A stretch of 64,000 nt of DNA from Heterobilharzia americana (lineage: Eukaryota > Platyhelminthes > Trematoda > Strigeidida > Schistosomatidae), in contig OX104134.1 in NCBI GenBank assembly GCA_944470555.2, positions 49,474,691 to 49,538,690 of the forward strand, written 5' to 3'. The position numbers were made by a program, and so were the translations under genes. Below the pieces are notes generated by a model that saw only the letters and a program-made list of their open reading frames with translations, was not told where the DNA came from and did no database searches. How positions within the stretch are numbered: the stretch's first letter is position 1; every line of letters starts with the position of its first letter. Positions 14,801-29,800 of the stretch are shown in pieces.

Positions 14801-17800
14801 GATGAACTAAATTCCCAGTGTTATGCACATAAGAGTTAGAAGAAAAGATGTATACCAACTTAAAATTCTAATACTAGACTCGACAGTAATTCCAAAGCTT
14901 AAAAACAGCAGACAAAGAAGATTGAGAGCTAATCATCATTGGCTAATAACTCTTTTGTAAATGGTTGTAAATTAGATAGAATAACGAAAGCAAAAACGTT
15001 TTAATGTAGCTACATAAATGAATAATTTACTTCAAAAGACATTGGCAGTGTATAAACACTGATAACGTTATGCAGATGCAAGTCACCAGAATTCAGTTTA
15101 ATTTGATGGGAAGAAACTTCACAGCGTATATTCTCAGTGGGGTTTGTTAATAAAACCTCAAATTCTTTATTCCTTCATAAAACAGAGAAGGAGTATAGCC
15201 CAAGTTTTATATGTACCTAATTGGAAAGTGTTATTTTTCAGCGGTAAGCTTTTTTGCATGTAGTTCTGTTTGGTCTACCTCTGTAGTTATTACACCGACA
15301 ACGCAAACATTTCAAGAGGCGAAAGCAGCATCGAATATCACGTATTTTACTATCAGGAAAATTTACCACACTTCAACTCAACATATTAGGTTGAAAACCA
15401 TTTATAGAAAAGATTAAAAAAAACCAAGTGATGAAAAAAAATGCGTGATATTTTTTTCAAGTTTAAAGCATATTACAGGGTGGATTCATTTGGATTCATA
15501 AGAGCTTCCCCAAAGCAAATCTAGGTATCTTTAGTGCTATAAGTCAGCTAACGCATCGACCCATGTAGAATGTGAAAACGTATAATCTCCACAAAAATCA
15601 AAAGAAATTACATCTTTGATTAAAAATATTAAAAGTGAAAGTCCTAATGAATAATACATAAAGCTCACTGATACAATCACTGGTTTTCAGAAAGAGTACC
15701 TGTTAAGGTGTTGTATGCCATAAATACTGCTTTCAGTAAAAGGCACTGCTATGAAACATGCGTAATGATGATCAAGAAATGTTGTCAGTGTCAAAATCGG
15801 TTTAAGGTGAGAACATTTTGTATTCTCTTAGGAAAAACTAATAAACCTACTCAGTACCATTTGGCACCGGTCAGCCTATAAATGATTATGGATTCCAAGG
15901 AGGTAATGACGGAGGCAGTTTAGTTTGAGCGTTTGTGTTCAAGACAAGAAATTTTCTTCGCTTGAAGGAAATCGTCGAAGTAAAAAAACCTATGGAAAAG
16001 GATGTCAGACTCCATTGTGTTGCGCTACACAGTCAGTTCAACGAAAAACACTGAATAATCTTCTTCATATACTTGTGAAGGTAGTTCATAGAACTCTGGT
16101 GACTTTTCTTGTCTTAGATTATTTTCTAACTTCTCAATCTTTGCAGGCGCCAAAGGGAATTTATTGAAGACTTGTTTAGACTGTGACTTCATACCAGGCA
16201 GCTCAAAATTAACTTTAGTTTAGACTGACTGTTACTTGTAACTGAGCATATAGATCAGACTCCCTTGCGACAGTACTACACATTCTTCGCTGTAATACCA
16301 GCCTTGATAATACATTCATGCAACTACTTGCTGCTTCATGCCGCCTCAGTTCTCTTCATCTCTCTAAACTTAGGTACCCACCACTGTTTACGACTAATGC
16401 TTAGACTCTTTCTAGATTACATTCAGGCTTTTTCCGCTTCTCAATGCTCACAAAACATTTCAATACATCTCTTGATTTTCATAAGTCTACAGAAAACCAC
16501 CATCCTTTTGCTAATTCTTTTATGGCCATTAGTTGTTTCTATCACATTCTTTAAAACGGACCTTTAAAACTTGAACAGCAGCACTATTTTCAGCCAATCC
16601 ATTCGGTTTGTCTTCCTATAAATGCCTATTGTTTTCACAGTTCAGCTTAGCCTGACTAAGCATTCTAGCTTTAAAATTTATGCCTGTTAGGTTACGCATA
16701 CTGTAACGCTGGAACAAACGTTTTTCGCGGGTTTCAAAAGGAGCCTCGACCACCAGTCAATCTTTTCAAGTAGCAGCTGATGACAGCGTGGAAGTTTACG
16801 ATTTAATTCCATATTAGATTTGTTTATTTGATTTATAACACACAGTGATCTAGTATTATTTACTTGATGACGTTTCGAACATAAATTATTGCTCACAATC
16901 GATGATCACTGCGTTATAAATCAAATAAATAAATCTAATATGAAATTCAATTCTACCACAGTGCCCTAGTTTTACACCTGCATCAATGATTTTTATGATT
17001 CACAACTGCCTCAAGATTGATAGAATTCTGGCTCTGAAGTTTGTCTACTTGCATTTCTAGTTTGCACCTGATAAAACTTTATGTTTGTCAGATTTGAGCT
17101 GAAGTGAGTATTTATGATTGCTGTTTTATTTTACAGAGCCTCCTAAAATACTTCTCAACTGCCTGTCCATCACATTCGGCTTCGTCTCATATGTGATCAA
17201 ATTAAAATGGTCAGAATCGCAGCTGTGAGCAAGCACATTTTTAGAAGGTTACAGAAAGCTATGTATAAAATTCTGACTCGTACGACAAGCTGGCAACCTT
17301 TTTCTAGTGAAGAAATGAGTGTTCTCAGTACCTTTTTCACTCGAATCGGGTTTACAGAGAAAACATGCACAATCGACTAAAGTTTACTAGATATTACTTC
17401 CTTCTCAATTCAGCCACACCATAGACATCAGTGAGCTGGACTCATACTTATACAGAGCAGTGATATTTGTCGTCATTTAAACACTTTGCCATGAGAATGG
17501 TTGCAGACTAGCTCAATTCCGAGCATTTCTGTCCTTACGATTGAAACGATTCAAACAGCTCATGTTTCTGAAGCTATGTTATCAAAAACAATAAAATACG
17601 TCAACCTTAACAGCATGCAGTTTATGCTTCAAGCGTTATCATTTCTTTCTAGCTGTTTTCCAGCTCGTTATATTTTTAGGCAGTTGACTTTAGGTTGTTC
17701 AAGTTTTAAGAACTTCAAGTAACGCAACAACAAACTGATAATCATCTAACTTGTTGAATCTAATGCAATCTGAGCTCACTGTTTACATGATAGGAGAATA

Positions 17801-20800
17801 TCGTATTGACAGCGGTATTTTCAATTCATGGATATATATCACTTTAAAATGTTGGGTTTATCTATTAACTGAACGTGGGTGATAATCGTTTTTAGATATC
17901 ACTGATCACAGTCAAGTGAACGGTTAATTAGTTTTACAGACTTCATCAGTGCCAAATAAGAATTACATGACGTTATCAACTGAGTCAGAATTTATAATAG
18001 TTTGTAACTTTCAGAATGGAAAGTCTTGGTTATTGAAATGCTTCAGACAAGACAAAACCAAGTCTCATGTGGTTGATGAACTATTCAGAGACTTTTTCAT
18101 CAAAGAATGATATCACATAAACAGTCACAAACCGCGACAGGGTTACAAATGAGTATCTGGTTCAAGTCTGCTGCTCCTTAATGGAGTATTCCCTTTACTT
18201 CCATACCTTGGAAAGAATGAAGGTATGTATCTACATATCTTCATTGTTCGAGACCAGTCATAAGGTTATTCAGCGTTGCTGGATTTCGCATTCCTCTTTA
18301 CTTTTTTCTCCGACAACAATCTCAAGGCAAACCCGAGGGAGGTGTGTGGTTGTGGTGTAGACCTGCTACTAGGTGAAAAACCTTTCAACCTCGAATATGC
18401 AAGCGATGATGATGTTTTACTGATTGATGACATCCTCAAAATGAACCAAACCAGCGGGCAATCAATATTCGTGTGATATGTTTCACATAGTTGATTTGAA
18501 AAAAGCCTCTATGAGATCAGCAGGAGCTTGTACCTGCATTCGCCTTTCGTGGTGAATAGATACCAGTTGTTGGATAGTTCATTTATCTGTGTTGTTATAT
18601 GAGCGCCGACGAACGTGTGACTGATGAGATTTCAATATTTATCTCAAACGTCAGAGTGACCATATTTGATTCTGCCATGACGCTAATCTTGCAATAAAAT
18701 GTCTGGTACGAAACGTTTCGGTACAGACCGCTCTACTGTACTCCTGTCAAAACCAACCTCTCTGAAATAAAGGACACTGTGATACTGCAGTTCCGACCAC
18801 TATTGTCTCCTCAAGATTGCTCGCATGTGATCAAAATGCCTTGTAAGTAATTCTGAGTTTAACAAGGCATGCATCCGGGAGTGATGAAAACCGTTATTTA
18901 TTAGGGGAAATCATCTTTAAAACCAGCTTCTATGATTCAGAAATTTGATATACAGGTGTCGAAGCAGCATCCACACTGCTCACAGTTCACTTACTCTGAA
19001 AGTGGTTTGAAGGAGCAGCGAGGCTATCAGTTTGTTATTTAGGGGAATATGAAGACAGCTAGCTGAGTTAGGTTAACGTTTGTAAGTAATTCATGACTCA
19101 GATATGGTCCGGAAGTTCATACAGCTTATCAACGATAATACGCATGGCTCAAAATTGAAACCAGTAACTATCATGCTGCGGTTTCCCTGCTTCTTCTCTT
19201 ACCAAAATGTTTAAAGAGGTTACAGAATGCTTCTTTGGATGTAATCAAAACTGCTTGTCTAATAATTCACATCTGTCTTCGGTTCTTTTTCCTCTTCCGT
19301 AATCAGTGTCTTCAAAATGTTACTTTATTATTTTGTAGCTTACCACTCTTAGTGTCAACACTTTACCAGGTTTGTGTTTTAATAACAATCATTCAGTTAC
19401 TCAGATGACAATTAGTGGTTTATATTTTCCAACTTCAGTCAATTTACAGTGTGATATGACCGTCCTCTAATATTATACCGACATATGTACGACAACAGCA
19501 CTGATTCTACAGACTTTGGTAATGTATGATGAAGAATGTTTCCAAAGCAAGAATGTGATATCCGTCTACTGGACGACAACAGGAATTTTTCTAACTTCAA
19601 GTCAGCGCAGTAGGAATTACATAGGACACCCGAAAATTGCCAAAACTTAATAAAAGATTTGTACTGAAAAAACAGTATTCCTTTTTATATTGCTATTAAG
19701 GAATACATACTAGTGTGCCAACATTTTATTTCTTATTTAGAAGGTAAACCGTCGTCTTTATTTATTTACCTATCAAGTAAAACTTGGTTGAATCCATTTT
19801 ACGCTTCTTCTTAGTTTCAGGAGTTTGTTAACGCTCAAAACATTTAACAACTTTGAAAGCACTTTGCGCATCATTAATATGTAAAATTTCCACTTAAAAC
19901 CAAAAGTTATTTTGTTTATGAAATAAACCAAAAAGCAATTAACATAAACATGAACAAGTATATCGCCTAACAATGGTTTTTTCTTATGCAACCACCTTAA
20001 ATACTATTGAGTTTCACTGAATCCGTTTCAGGACAAAGGAGTCTATCAACTCATGTGCAATGAAAACAAGTTTATACAAATGTTAGTGTTGTTGATATGA
20101 AGCAGCAATTAAAAAGCAGGTTCGTTGGCTTACATTTGTAACACTGTTGTGACCTCATTAGGAAAGACAGTGTTATGTATATAAAATTAGAATACCCTGA
20201 TAAATCAAGTCAGCATTATTATTCAATTTACGAATAACAGTCAAAGTATAATATGAGTCTGTTTTTATAATAGACCTCCTCGAATATTTATGAAGTCAGA
20301 TTATCAGTGTCTTAAATAGACATTCTTTTGTAGGTATGATTAGCATTAAATAAGATTAAACTTATGAGCTTTTCTTAACGCTTTGACTGCTACACTATAT
20401 ACTGCTTGTTGTATTAATCGCTTTAAGCGAGAATATTACTTTCCAGAGTTTTTTTTTATGAAAAGTGATAAACAGGAATGTGCACTAATTCTGACAACTG
20501 AATGTGGATAAGAAAGAATTTTAAGACAGTATTCAGTGGATACTTTTAATAAGTAGAAATGTCTTTCCGACAACTGTTGTCATAGTGATATTCTGCTCAC
20601 GTTTAGCTAAAACGTGCTTCCAGCAAATGCTAGCTGATTTGTGGTACTTAGAGAAGATCTGTATTTAGGGGATAAACCGACCATACTTCTTAATGAGAAT
20701 CCATATGAATACCTCAGTACACTATACCAAAAATCAGTACCGCTGAGTTTCAAGTAACCTCTACTTATACTTCATGGAATAGGAAACAAAACCTACCAAG

Positions 20801-23800
20801 TGTGAAACACGATCATTCAGTTTTTATACAGTTGGATGGCGAGTATGTTCCTTGCCTTGGATCATACGACTGTCAAAATTACATTTAAACTTCGTGCAGT
20901 CAAATATGTTATCCAGCCACGCAATGTAAGCAGTTTCGTGGTAGGCAAATTATGTTATGAAGCCTTTTTCAAAAGTTACTATAATAAAGTTTGGAAACGA
21001 TTTTTAATTATAAGTGCTTCAATAAACAAATGTTTGTAGCAGTAAACATCTTAGATCGAAAATGCTCTAGCTATACTGATGAAATCGGAAATATATTTCT
21101 AAGAATTCGGAAGTAAAAACAAGAAGCATAAATCTAGTTTTATAATGGAGCCACTAGGTGAAATGATGCAACAATAGTGTACTGTATTTGCTGTTGGATA
21201 AACTTAGTCAGTCAGCTAGAAATTTTGAACCTAGGTTTCATGTTTGTTGGCACTTGTCAGCAAGGTCCTTTTGTTGAGTAGTTTCGTCTCTGACTTGCTG
21301 CAGGTTCGAATCACCGAGGAAGACCAGGTTCCTTCTAGTCGCAGCATATACGCTTTACTGAGTTCAAAGAAGCATAAAAAGTAGATGCGTTGTCTCCTGT
21401 CGATTGGCCTTCACCTTCTAACATCCAAACATATAGTAATTTCTAACCAACAAATAAACTTACTTGAAATAGGCTTACACAGCTACTACCACTGGTAGAA
21501 ACAGTATTGTTTGTTATTAAACAGTGAAAGTAAATTTTTAACGAAAATATTATTACATTGACCAAGTGAGTTACCGTTTCAGTGTTAACTTGAACATCTA
21601 CCGCTTTTGGGAAACTGTAACAAATACAAGAGCTGTTACACGTGGGTATTTGTGGCTTGCTGGTTCAAGTTTTAAATGACCAGCAATAAGGTATCGAATT
21701 CTTACACCGCATAATTCACTGTGATATGAACTTCTATATTGTACAATGAGGCTAAACATAGTAGATGCGGCTGAAAACTTCACCAATAAACACGATCATA
21801 GTTGCTAAAGTGTGTTCCCTCCTTATCAGTTTTCCTGTAAATTTAAGTACTTACGAAAGATTGTTACAGTGTTATGATCTACTTATCAACCACGAGAAAC
21901 AAGTATCGAAAAACCGGACAGTTTGCTATGGTAAGACAGTATGTTGTTTACACGTTATCTTCATATCTATAAAGTTAAGCTTGCACTTTAACCAGTTTTG
22001 TAAAATACATGTACATCTCTCAGAATAAGATGTTAAGAAATTAAAAGCAGTCCAGGAAAACAATTGACACTCAAGTAAAACTGTGTTCAGTTCAGAAAGA
22101 CTACTCTTGAGACCGTATTATCCGCTACGGTAATGTGTTTCAAATGTAGTGTCCGGCAACTGACAGCAAGCCCGTCTATTACACCTTTATTTGCAAAGAA
22201 AACTGAAAAAACAACTGTTGTTACAGACAAGAGTGATAAATAGCTTTCTTGAAAAACACAGAGAAAACGTTATGAAAAATGAGTACTCACTATAGATAAA
22301 TAAATCTTTTGTGATCAACGAAAATGAAGTATGACCGTATACTGGTGGTGATCATATAAAGGATTATTCTTAACTATTTTGCCTAAGTCATGTTTATGGG
22401 AAAAGGAATGTTTTATTTACGACTTATTGTCTGACGTGATGTCACAGAGTTAATATCCAGTTTCTGCACCCAAAAGATGTTTTTAACTAGACCGTTTGAG
22501 TTCTTTATAAACTACTTTACCTTAGATGCTCATGACTAAACTTCATCTGAATTCGTAGAGAAACAAAAAGCCTGAAGACGGTGTCAAAGTGTTAGCTTAT
22601 TAAACCTAATTGCACCATAATATTCCTAAGCTTATTAACTGGTATCAGTCAGCCAACCTTGAATTGCACTCTTCTGTTCAATGGTTTTACTTTGAGATAA
22701 GATTTTTGCGATGACGATATAGAGATTAAAAATGGCTTACAATATACTACTAATTGCAAAAATAGTGAGACGTTAAGTTATCACGTACGATAACCTGAAC
22801 CGCATTGCATAAAATAATTTTCGAACTTTGCAAACTAATTCCTGGGTAATTTTAATTATTTGATAGTGGCTAACAGTGGAATCCAGGATAGGCCTTTCGT
22901 CCTATTTAGGACTTGTCAGCTGGACCTACCTGCATCCCAGTGAGTGATAGTGTTCCCATAGACACTCGATCCCCATAACCAACGCACTGGGTCACAAAGT
23001 GTTATCGACTAGGCCGCTAAAACACAAGAGCCACCCCATGTACAAACAGCATGTTATTATTATCACTTATTGATACTTTCAATTTTACACTGTCAAGCTA
23101 GATCCAACTGATTAAGCTCTGTTGTTATATGAGCTCCTATGTGGATGCCAAGTAAATTACAACAAAATGAAAATTCAGGCACTACCGAGGCATTTGGGCG
23201 GTAGCCTATATGACAACAGAGTTCAATCAATTTGATCCAATATAACAGAGAGAAGTTACAAGTGTCAAAAAATAATAATTCCTTAGTGATTAACTGACTG
23301 CTTACACAGGAGAAATTAATCAATGAAGTCATTAAAATTAAATGAATCAAAACACTTGTTAACTTCACTGGTGTCATTACTAAAGTCTCATTTTATATCA
23401 ACAGATTCAGGTATCTCAGTGATTTCAGAAACCGAGGTCAGAGTTTAAAGTAATTTGCCCGATTGCTGTCTGAATAATGCATTTCTTTCTTTGACACAGT
23501 TGTATTTAAGATGATAGAGAATATTTGTAGCTAGGAAAGATGATTTTCGATGGTGTTGTAACATAAGGTCGAATGTCCGACTACAGTCTCTGCTCTAACA
23601 TTCAGATATTAAGTTATTAAAATGTTTTGGATGAAAAATACCATGAATAATGAAGAAAAGTGTTCTTTCGATTGGTATTATATATCAAAGAGTTATTGCA
23701 GTAAGCATAAACTAGCATGGGTAACTAGTTAACTAGTTATTAACTGGTAATAAAGAAAGATAAAGAGAGGAGGTTGAGCATAGAGCTAGCAACCCTACCC

Positions 23801-26800
23801 CGTAAAACAAATCTAACCGCTAAAGAAACAAAATATAAAAAATAAAACCAATATTATTCCTCGCTGGAATCGGAGAGGCGAAAGGACACCAGTTGGTGGA
23901 AGCCTTCATGAAGCCAATCGGCCGATATGTCTTCTCCCGATGAAAGCGTGGGGACATGGAATGTTCGAAAAATGTTTGAACCTACCAAGGCAGCCCAGAT
24001 TGCAAACGAGATGAGAAGGTATCGCATTGAAGTGTTAGGAATTGGTGAAAGCAGATGCAGTGGAAGTGGAATCTCCAAACTGTCAACTGGAGAGTCAATA
24101 ATCTACTCCGGTCACCCAGACGACAACCACGAGCATACTGAGTTTTGGAGTGGATATCATGATGTCTCCAAGAACATCGAAGGCTCTCATGCAGTGGGAA
24201 CCGGTCTCCTCCAGGATCACAACAGCAAGGTTCAACTCGAAAGGAAGGAAAGTCACAATCGTACAATGCTACGCTACGCACCTACAAATAATGCAGACGA
24301 AGAGAAGAAGGAGTACTTCTACAGACAACTGCAATCAGTAATGGACAAGATCCCACTCCAGTTGGCGACATCAAAATTCTAACGGGTGGTGTGACATGAA
24401 TGCCAAACTGGGAGCGGACAACACAGAAAGAGAACTAACCATGGGTCGAGAAGCACCCGGTAAAATGAACGAGAATGGAGAATTGTTTGCAGAATTCCGT
24501 GCATTCAACGATTTGGTGGTTGGAGACACTGTGTTCAAGCACAATGATATTCACAAAGTGACATGGATTTCACCAGACACCAGGACACACTAAAAGTCAG
24601 ATCAACTTCATCTCAATGTGAAGAAAGAGGAGATGCAGCCTACTTGACACGAGATCAAGAAGGGGAGCAGATGTAGCTTCACACCACTCACCATCTAGTG
24701 CAACGAACCTTCCAAATCAAGTTGAAAGACTTCAAAGAAGTTGGTGATAGACCACAGTTCAAGTTCAACACCCAGAACGGAAACTGAAGGACGAAACTAC
24801 AAGGGACATCTTCACGGCAGCCATCAAGACAAAATGGGAGATGTCGAGCAACATCCCTGAAAAAACCTGTGTAAAAGAACACTGGAACTCTTTGAAAGCT
24901 ATGTGGAAAGAGACCCGCATAACCGTATTAGGAAGGAGGAAGAAAGAAGACGAGGAATGGATCTCGACGGACACATGGAAGCTGATGGAGGATAGGAAGC
25001 TAGTGAAGCAGAAGATGAACCAGTGGAAGAATGCACAACGAGAAGAGGAACTGAATACAATGTATAAAACACTGGACAAAGAAGTGAAGAAGAGTGTGCA
25101 CAAAGACAAAAGACACTGCCACGACACACTGGCAAGTGAAGCAGAACAGGCTGCAGGTAGGAGAGACAGAGACCTGATAACATTGTATCAAATAACCAGG
25201 TTACTATGTGGGAGGGAAGAGATCAACACAGATGAAACCAACAAAAGAGGATGAAGGAAAGCTAGTTACCGAAGAGGAGAAACAAAGGAAACGATGGGCT
25301 GACCACTTCAAAAAGAACTTGAATCGACCACCACCACCACCACCACCACCACCACCACCACCACCACCACCACCATCACGCGCCAGGTCAGGCCCTCGAG
25401 TGGAGTCCAAAGGGGAAATGACGAGTTGGGTGTCCGAGGTGAGGGTGACATGGAGGAGATCGTGCGAGGAGGAGATGAGAGGTTGTGGGCAGTCGTGGTG
25501 CCAGGTTGAGAAGACTGCATAGAAGAGAGTGAAATGGAGACGTACTACTGAAGCCCTATGTTCCATTGTAACCCAAGGGATAAATAATAATTTTAATAAT
25601 GCTTGCTATTTTCTGTGAGTAGATATGTCATTTAAACAGTCTTCGGATGGTCTCTTTAGAATACTGAAAGCTGTTTATGGATTTCAGAAATTATTCTGAT
25701 ACACTGTCAGATTAGATTTATTGTCAAGTTATTATTCCTTGGAGATAAGCTGTTCATGTATCAAATGTTTTCCTCTGCACTAAAGTATCTGAGTGACTTA
25801 AATGACATCCACTTTTCTATCTACCACTGCTGCTTGGTGTAATAATTCGATTGCTAAAGGAAATTAATCGGAGACCCGAAATTTATAACACAAACGCAAC
25901 TCAACAAAGTGCTTACAAGTGCCGTATATTAGACGTTCAGTGGACGGCTGAGTTCGTAATTTCTTCTGTGCACAAGGTGCAAATAGATTGCAGGAATCGG
26001 AACTTTATGATCACTATCACTGCTTACAGTTGACTTTCATTCGATAGCTAAATGGCTCATCCGGTTAACGTGTGGATGGTAAGTTAGTATGAGGCATACA
26101 GTGCGTATCATTTCTCATTAAATGCACTAAATTTAATTCGTTTTTTTATTAGGAGTAAGATAAATGCTGTAGCGGCACGTATTTCCCAAAATCAATAGCC
26201 TAGGATTTGGCGAGATCCAACATTGATGCTGACCTTCATAGCTTTATCGGATTCTCTAAACTGAAGGCACACGGTCAAATATCCACGCCATTTGTCACGT
26301 TGTCGTGTTACGTTGCACTGCTTGTAGTCGACATTCTAGCCAGCTAGTCAGAATGCATTGGTATTTCGGCGCAACCTCTCAAAAATGCTATTCCATCTGA
26401 TCATGCTATTGTGTTGTTCTTTGGTCTCGTATTTGTGGGTATATTACAAGAAAGAATAGTTATTGGTATGTGCGTCTATCAAGTTCGCTCAATGAACAAT
26501 TTCTAAGTTGGTGGGCACATTTCTTTTTATACTTGTGTAAATTCGTTTTCATATTGATGACCTTATTTAACTCTATTCCATGTCCGATCATAATCCAAAA
26601 CTTATCCACATTAGGCTTTAATTTACGGGACTTGTTGAATTTACACTTTTTTTCCCACACAAGGTTGACTAGACGTTATTTACTTGACTCAAATTTGAAA
26701 AAAACAAGGTCAGGGTGTTATGTCTTTGGTTTTAAACTCCCCAAAGTTTGCATTCAAAACTGTCTTCACGAATTTAGAGCGCTGATCAGCTGAAAATCCC

Positions 26801-29800
26801 TGAAACTCAGTTATCAAATTTGAACTTATTTTCAGTAGAACCTACTCAAATGTCAAAATGTATAAGGAAAGCGAAATGTCCAATTAAATATTACAATAAA
26901 ACAATGAAACCATCAATATTAAATCACTACCACCTACTTTACTTTGAATAATTTCTGGTGCAAGGTATTCAGGAGTCCCACAGAGTGTATATGTCCTATA
27001 TTTCACGTGTTTGACGAATCCGAAATCAGCGATCTAATAAATGTTAAGGTGAATATTGAAGCTTTACGTAAAAATGGTGATAAATATTTAACATTTGATA
27101 AACAAAATTGGCTAAAGTAAATAAGTATGCACACAATAGCAATAAATGGATATCATCTCAATCAAACTTTCTCTTAAATTCTTGTTTAAACCAGAGACTA
27201 TCTTGAAAGCGTTTTAATATAAGCACGATGCACCCAAACATCAAATAAAAACTGAAAACCTATTTAACTTCCTGTAAAATTTGTTTACGTCCGATTGGTT
27301 GTTGAATTTTTCATAGTATTCAAATGGATGTTACTCAATCTTGTTTTGAATGATAAAGTTGACAATAAAGAACACATTAAATGGTTAACTTCTGTCAATT
27401 TCTTATAAACTCTTACAGTATACAAACAATTTCATGTTCTAACTCTTTTGATTTGTTGCAAACAATCTAAAGATCCTTTTCTTTGATAAGCAGTGTTGGT
27501 ATTTATGCAGTACAACGTACCAAAACCACTCTAGAAATAAGTTTATCATAGGATCCAGAAATCATAATCGAAACACTTTGCACATACAATGTATTACAGA
27601 AGAAAGCATACCAAGGGGCACTCAGTATTTAACACAAATTCGACTATCCAACTATCGTAACATATGGTGCAAGCTTGAGAAAAGGACGTTGACCATTTAT
27701 CAAGCACGCTAAAATTTAGTCATTCAGAAGCACAACGCAGCTGTAGTAGCTTCTGTCAGCAAAATTACCGCCAGTATTAATCATCTCAAGTAGTGTAACG
27801 CTACTGCTAATTTTTGACTTCACTTGGCTACAGCGTATCTATTTCATGCTTAAATTCAAGCAGGGCATTCTAATGCGCAATTTCAACCTATGAAATGTCT
27901 AGTGAATTGTATCATACTCAGACACATGTCTCAAATGAAGTCCAACTAAAATGGAGTAAAAGGATATTCTACAAGAACAGCATTTGCAGTGAAAAGCTGA
28001 CCACGATAAATGATATGACCCAGGATGCCACAATGAAAGCATTTAAGTATCAGGATTTGATTGTGAAACGCTCCTTTATTGAGACATTAGAGCAGGTAAT
28101 CTACAAGTTTTAAGGAGGTATCTAAATCAATTTAAATGGAGTATCAGTGTGTCCTTGGTTCTCAATAAATCAGAAACGATAAGTACTTCATAGTTACATC
28201 CATGGCTTAGCCTCGGAACCTTCTTGATTTTTTTAGTTTATAGAACTATATCTAGGCTAGTCTTTTTTTAAACCGATGATAGTAGTTATCAACGTCAGTT
28301 TAAAAAAAATATTTATGGCATTCCAGCACTAGCTAACACTTCGATAATCCTAACGAAAGAGCCTGAGTGAACACCCTTGAGAGGAATCAAAGTTAGCTCA
28401 TCAGGATCTGCTACTTTTTACAGTTTAAAGTTATGTACGGGCTTTTCAAATTTGAAAAAAATTTAAAGTCCTTCTTCTATGTCCCTTGCAAGACTTACTT
28501 AAAGAGGGGACAATCTGATAAATATTTACATGGTTTCTCAAAGAGTTTTCTCATCACTGAATGCAACCTACTATAAGAGGAGAGTAATGACTTGCTTTTA
28601 TCAAAGCCACTGTCACCAACTACCAACCTTTCAATCCAGCCTCCTTCATGAGTCTTCACTGACCCTACTTCAGTTTTCTAAAATTCCATGAGTTTAATCT
28701 CCCATTACAGCAGGAATTTTGTGTACTTACCCTTTGCAAGTTTGTATTCAAATTCCCTATGGTTTACATTCTGTTCAGCATCATGAGAAAGGAGCTCTGA
28801 GTGTGTGCTCAGCTTGGACAAAACTGTTCCGGGTAATTTACTTTCCCTAACCGTTTGATGAAGCTTATCTACAGCTTATGTTACTCTTTATACGTGGGGA
28901 TGGTGTTCATTGTTGTGCCATGGTGACTACGTAGTTTCTTCTTCTCTATTCAAAGAACTGACTTTTTCATGTTCAGTATGAATATTTTCAGTGCGGTCGG
29001 AGGTAGTTTAAAAAAGACCTGAGGTCGAAATCTAAGCTTATACTTAAAAAGGTCAAAAGAAGACCTAGAGTTTGATGCTGGTGGTATGTTTTAAACAAAT
29101 ATGTACTTTGTATTTCTTATTATGTTGAGTATGGTGGTATTAGGTGAAGTACTTTTTCATCTTTTGTCTACAAAATATGGTCACCTAGAATAGGTCTCTA
29201 CCACTGCAATTTGTAGCTAGTTAACAAGATCACTGATGTAGCTTCGAAGAGATCTTAATGTTCCATAGGAGTGGATTTCGGTCCAGTTACTTTTCTTTTC
29301 CTAAAGCTCAGATAGATATGTATTAAACTCATCCTATCACCTTTTTGAGATGCACTCAGTGGCTACCAAAAATATCACCCGTATATAACCCTACTGATTT
29401 GTTTTACTACTTCAGTAATCAGTAGAATGAGGTAAAAATCAGGATCAGCTTGAGTACAGTCAACAGATTGTATTTTTTTGTAAAGCATGACGCTATACCA
29501 CCTATTGACCCAAGACCTGTTTAATGTTCAGACAAACCAAGGTCAGTCGTATAGACTAACTACAGTTTCAGGATTGGATCAATGGAATAAGATCACCAAA
29601 AAATTGCCAACGTATTGCAAAAACAAGTCACTCATACACACCTAGGGCTTGTAAAAGCTTATTTTCAGTGGGTGCTTAAGCAGGTGATACTTTGCGTGCT
29701 ACTTAAACTGTTCAGAGGTGTTAGTCTTAGGAGCGTTACCATGGATTTTAACGGATTTTGATGGTGTCAGGTTCTCTGAGCTGGATGATTGAATCACTCT

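Larger units (their letters stand above)
23714..25590 (+). mobile_element. RTE-like LINE copy 2, internally deleted
   Basis: Carries the 5' region and endonuclease of the RTE family and then jumps at a (CCA)16 run (25328-25375) straight to the last 200 bp, ending at GAAGCCCTATGTTCCATTG and a TAA-rich tail. Relative to copy 3 about 1.43 kb holding the reverse transcriptase is gone. The shared part (about 23863-25330) is nearly identical to copy 3. It is antisense to PKA-C. Confidence 0.92.

Noticed and set aside
24688..25566. Cys/Ser/Phe-rich minus frames opposite RTE copies 2 and 3 (and their plus counterparts over copy 1)
   Set aside because: They are antisense shadows of the RTE coding strand; they recur only because the element does.
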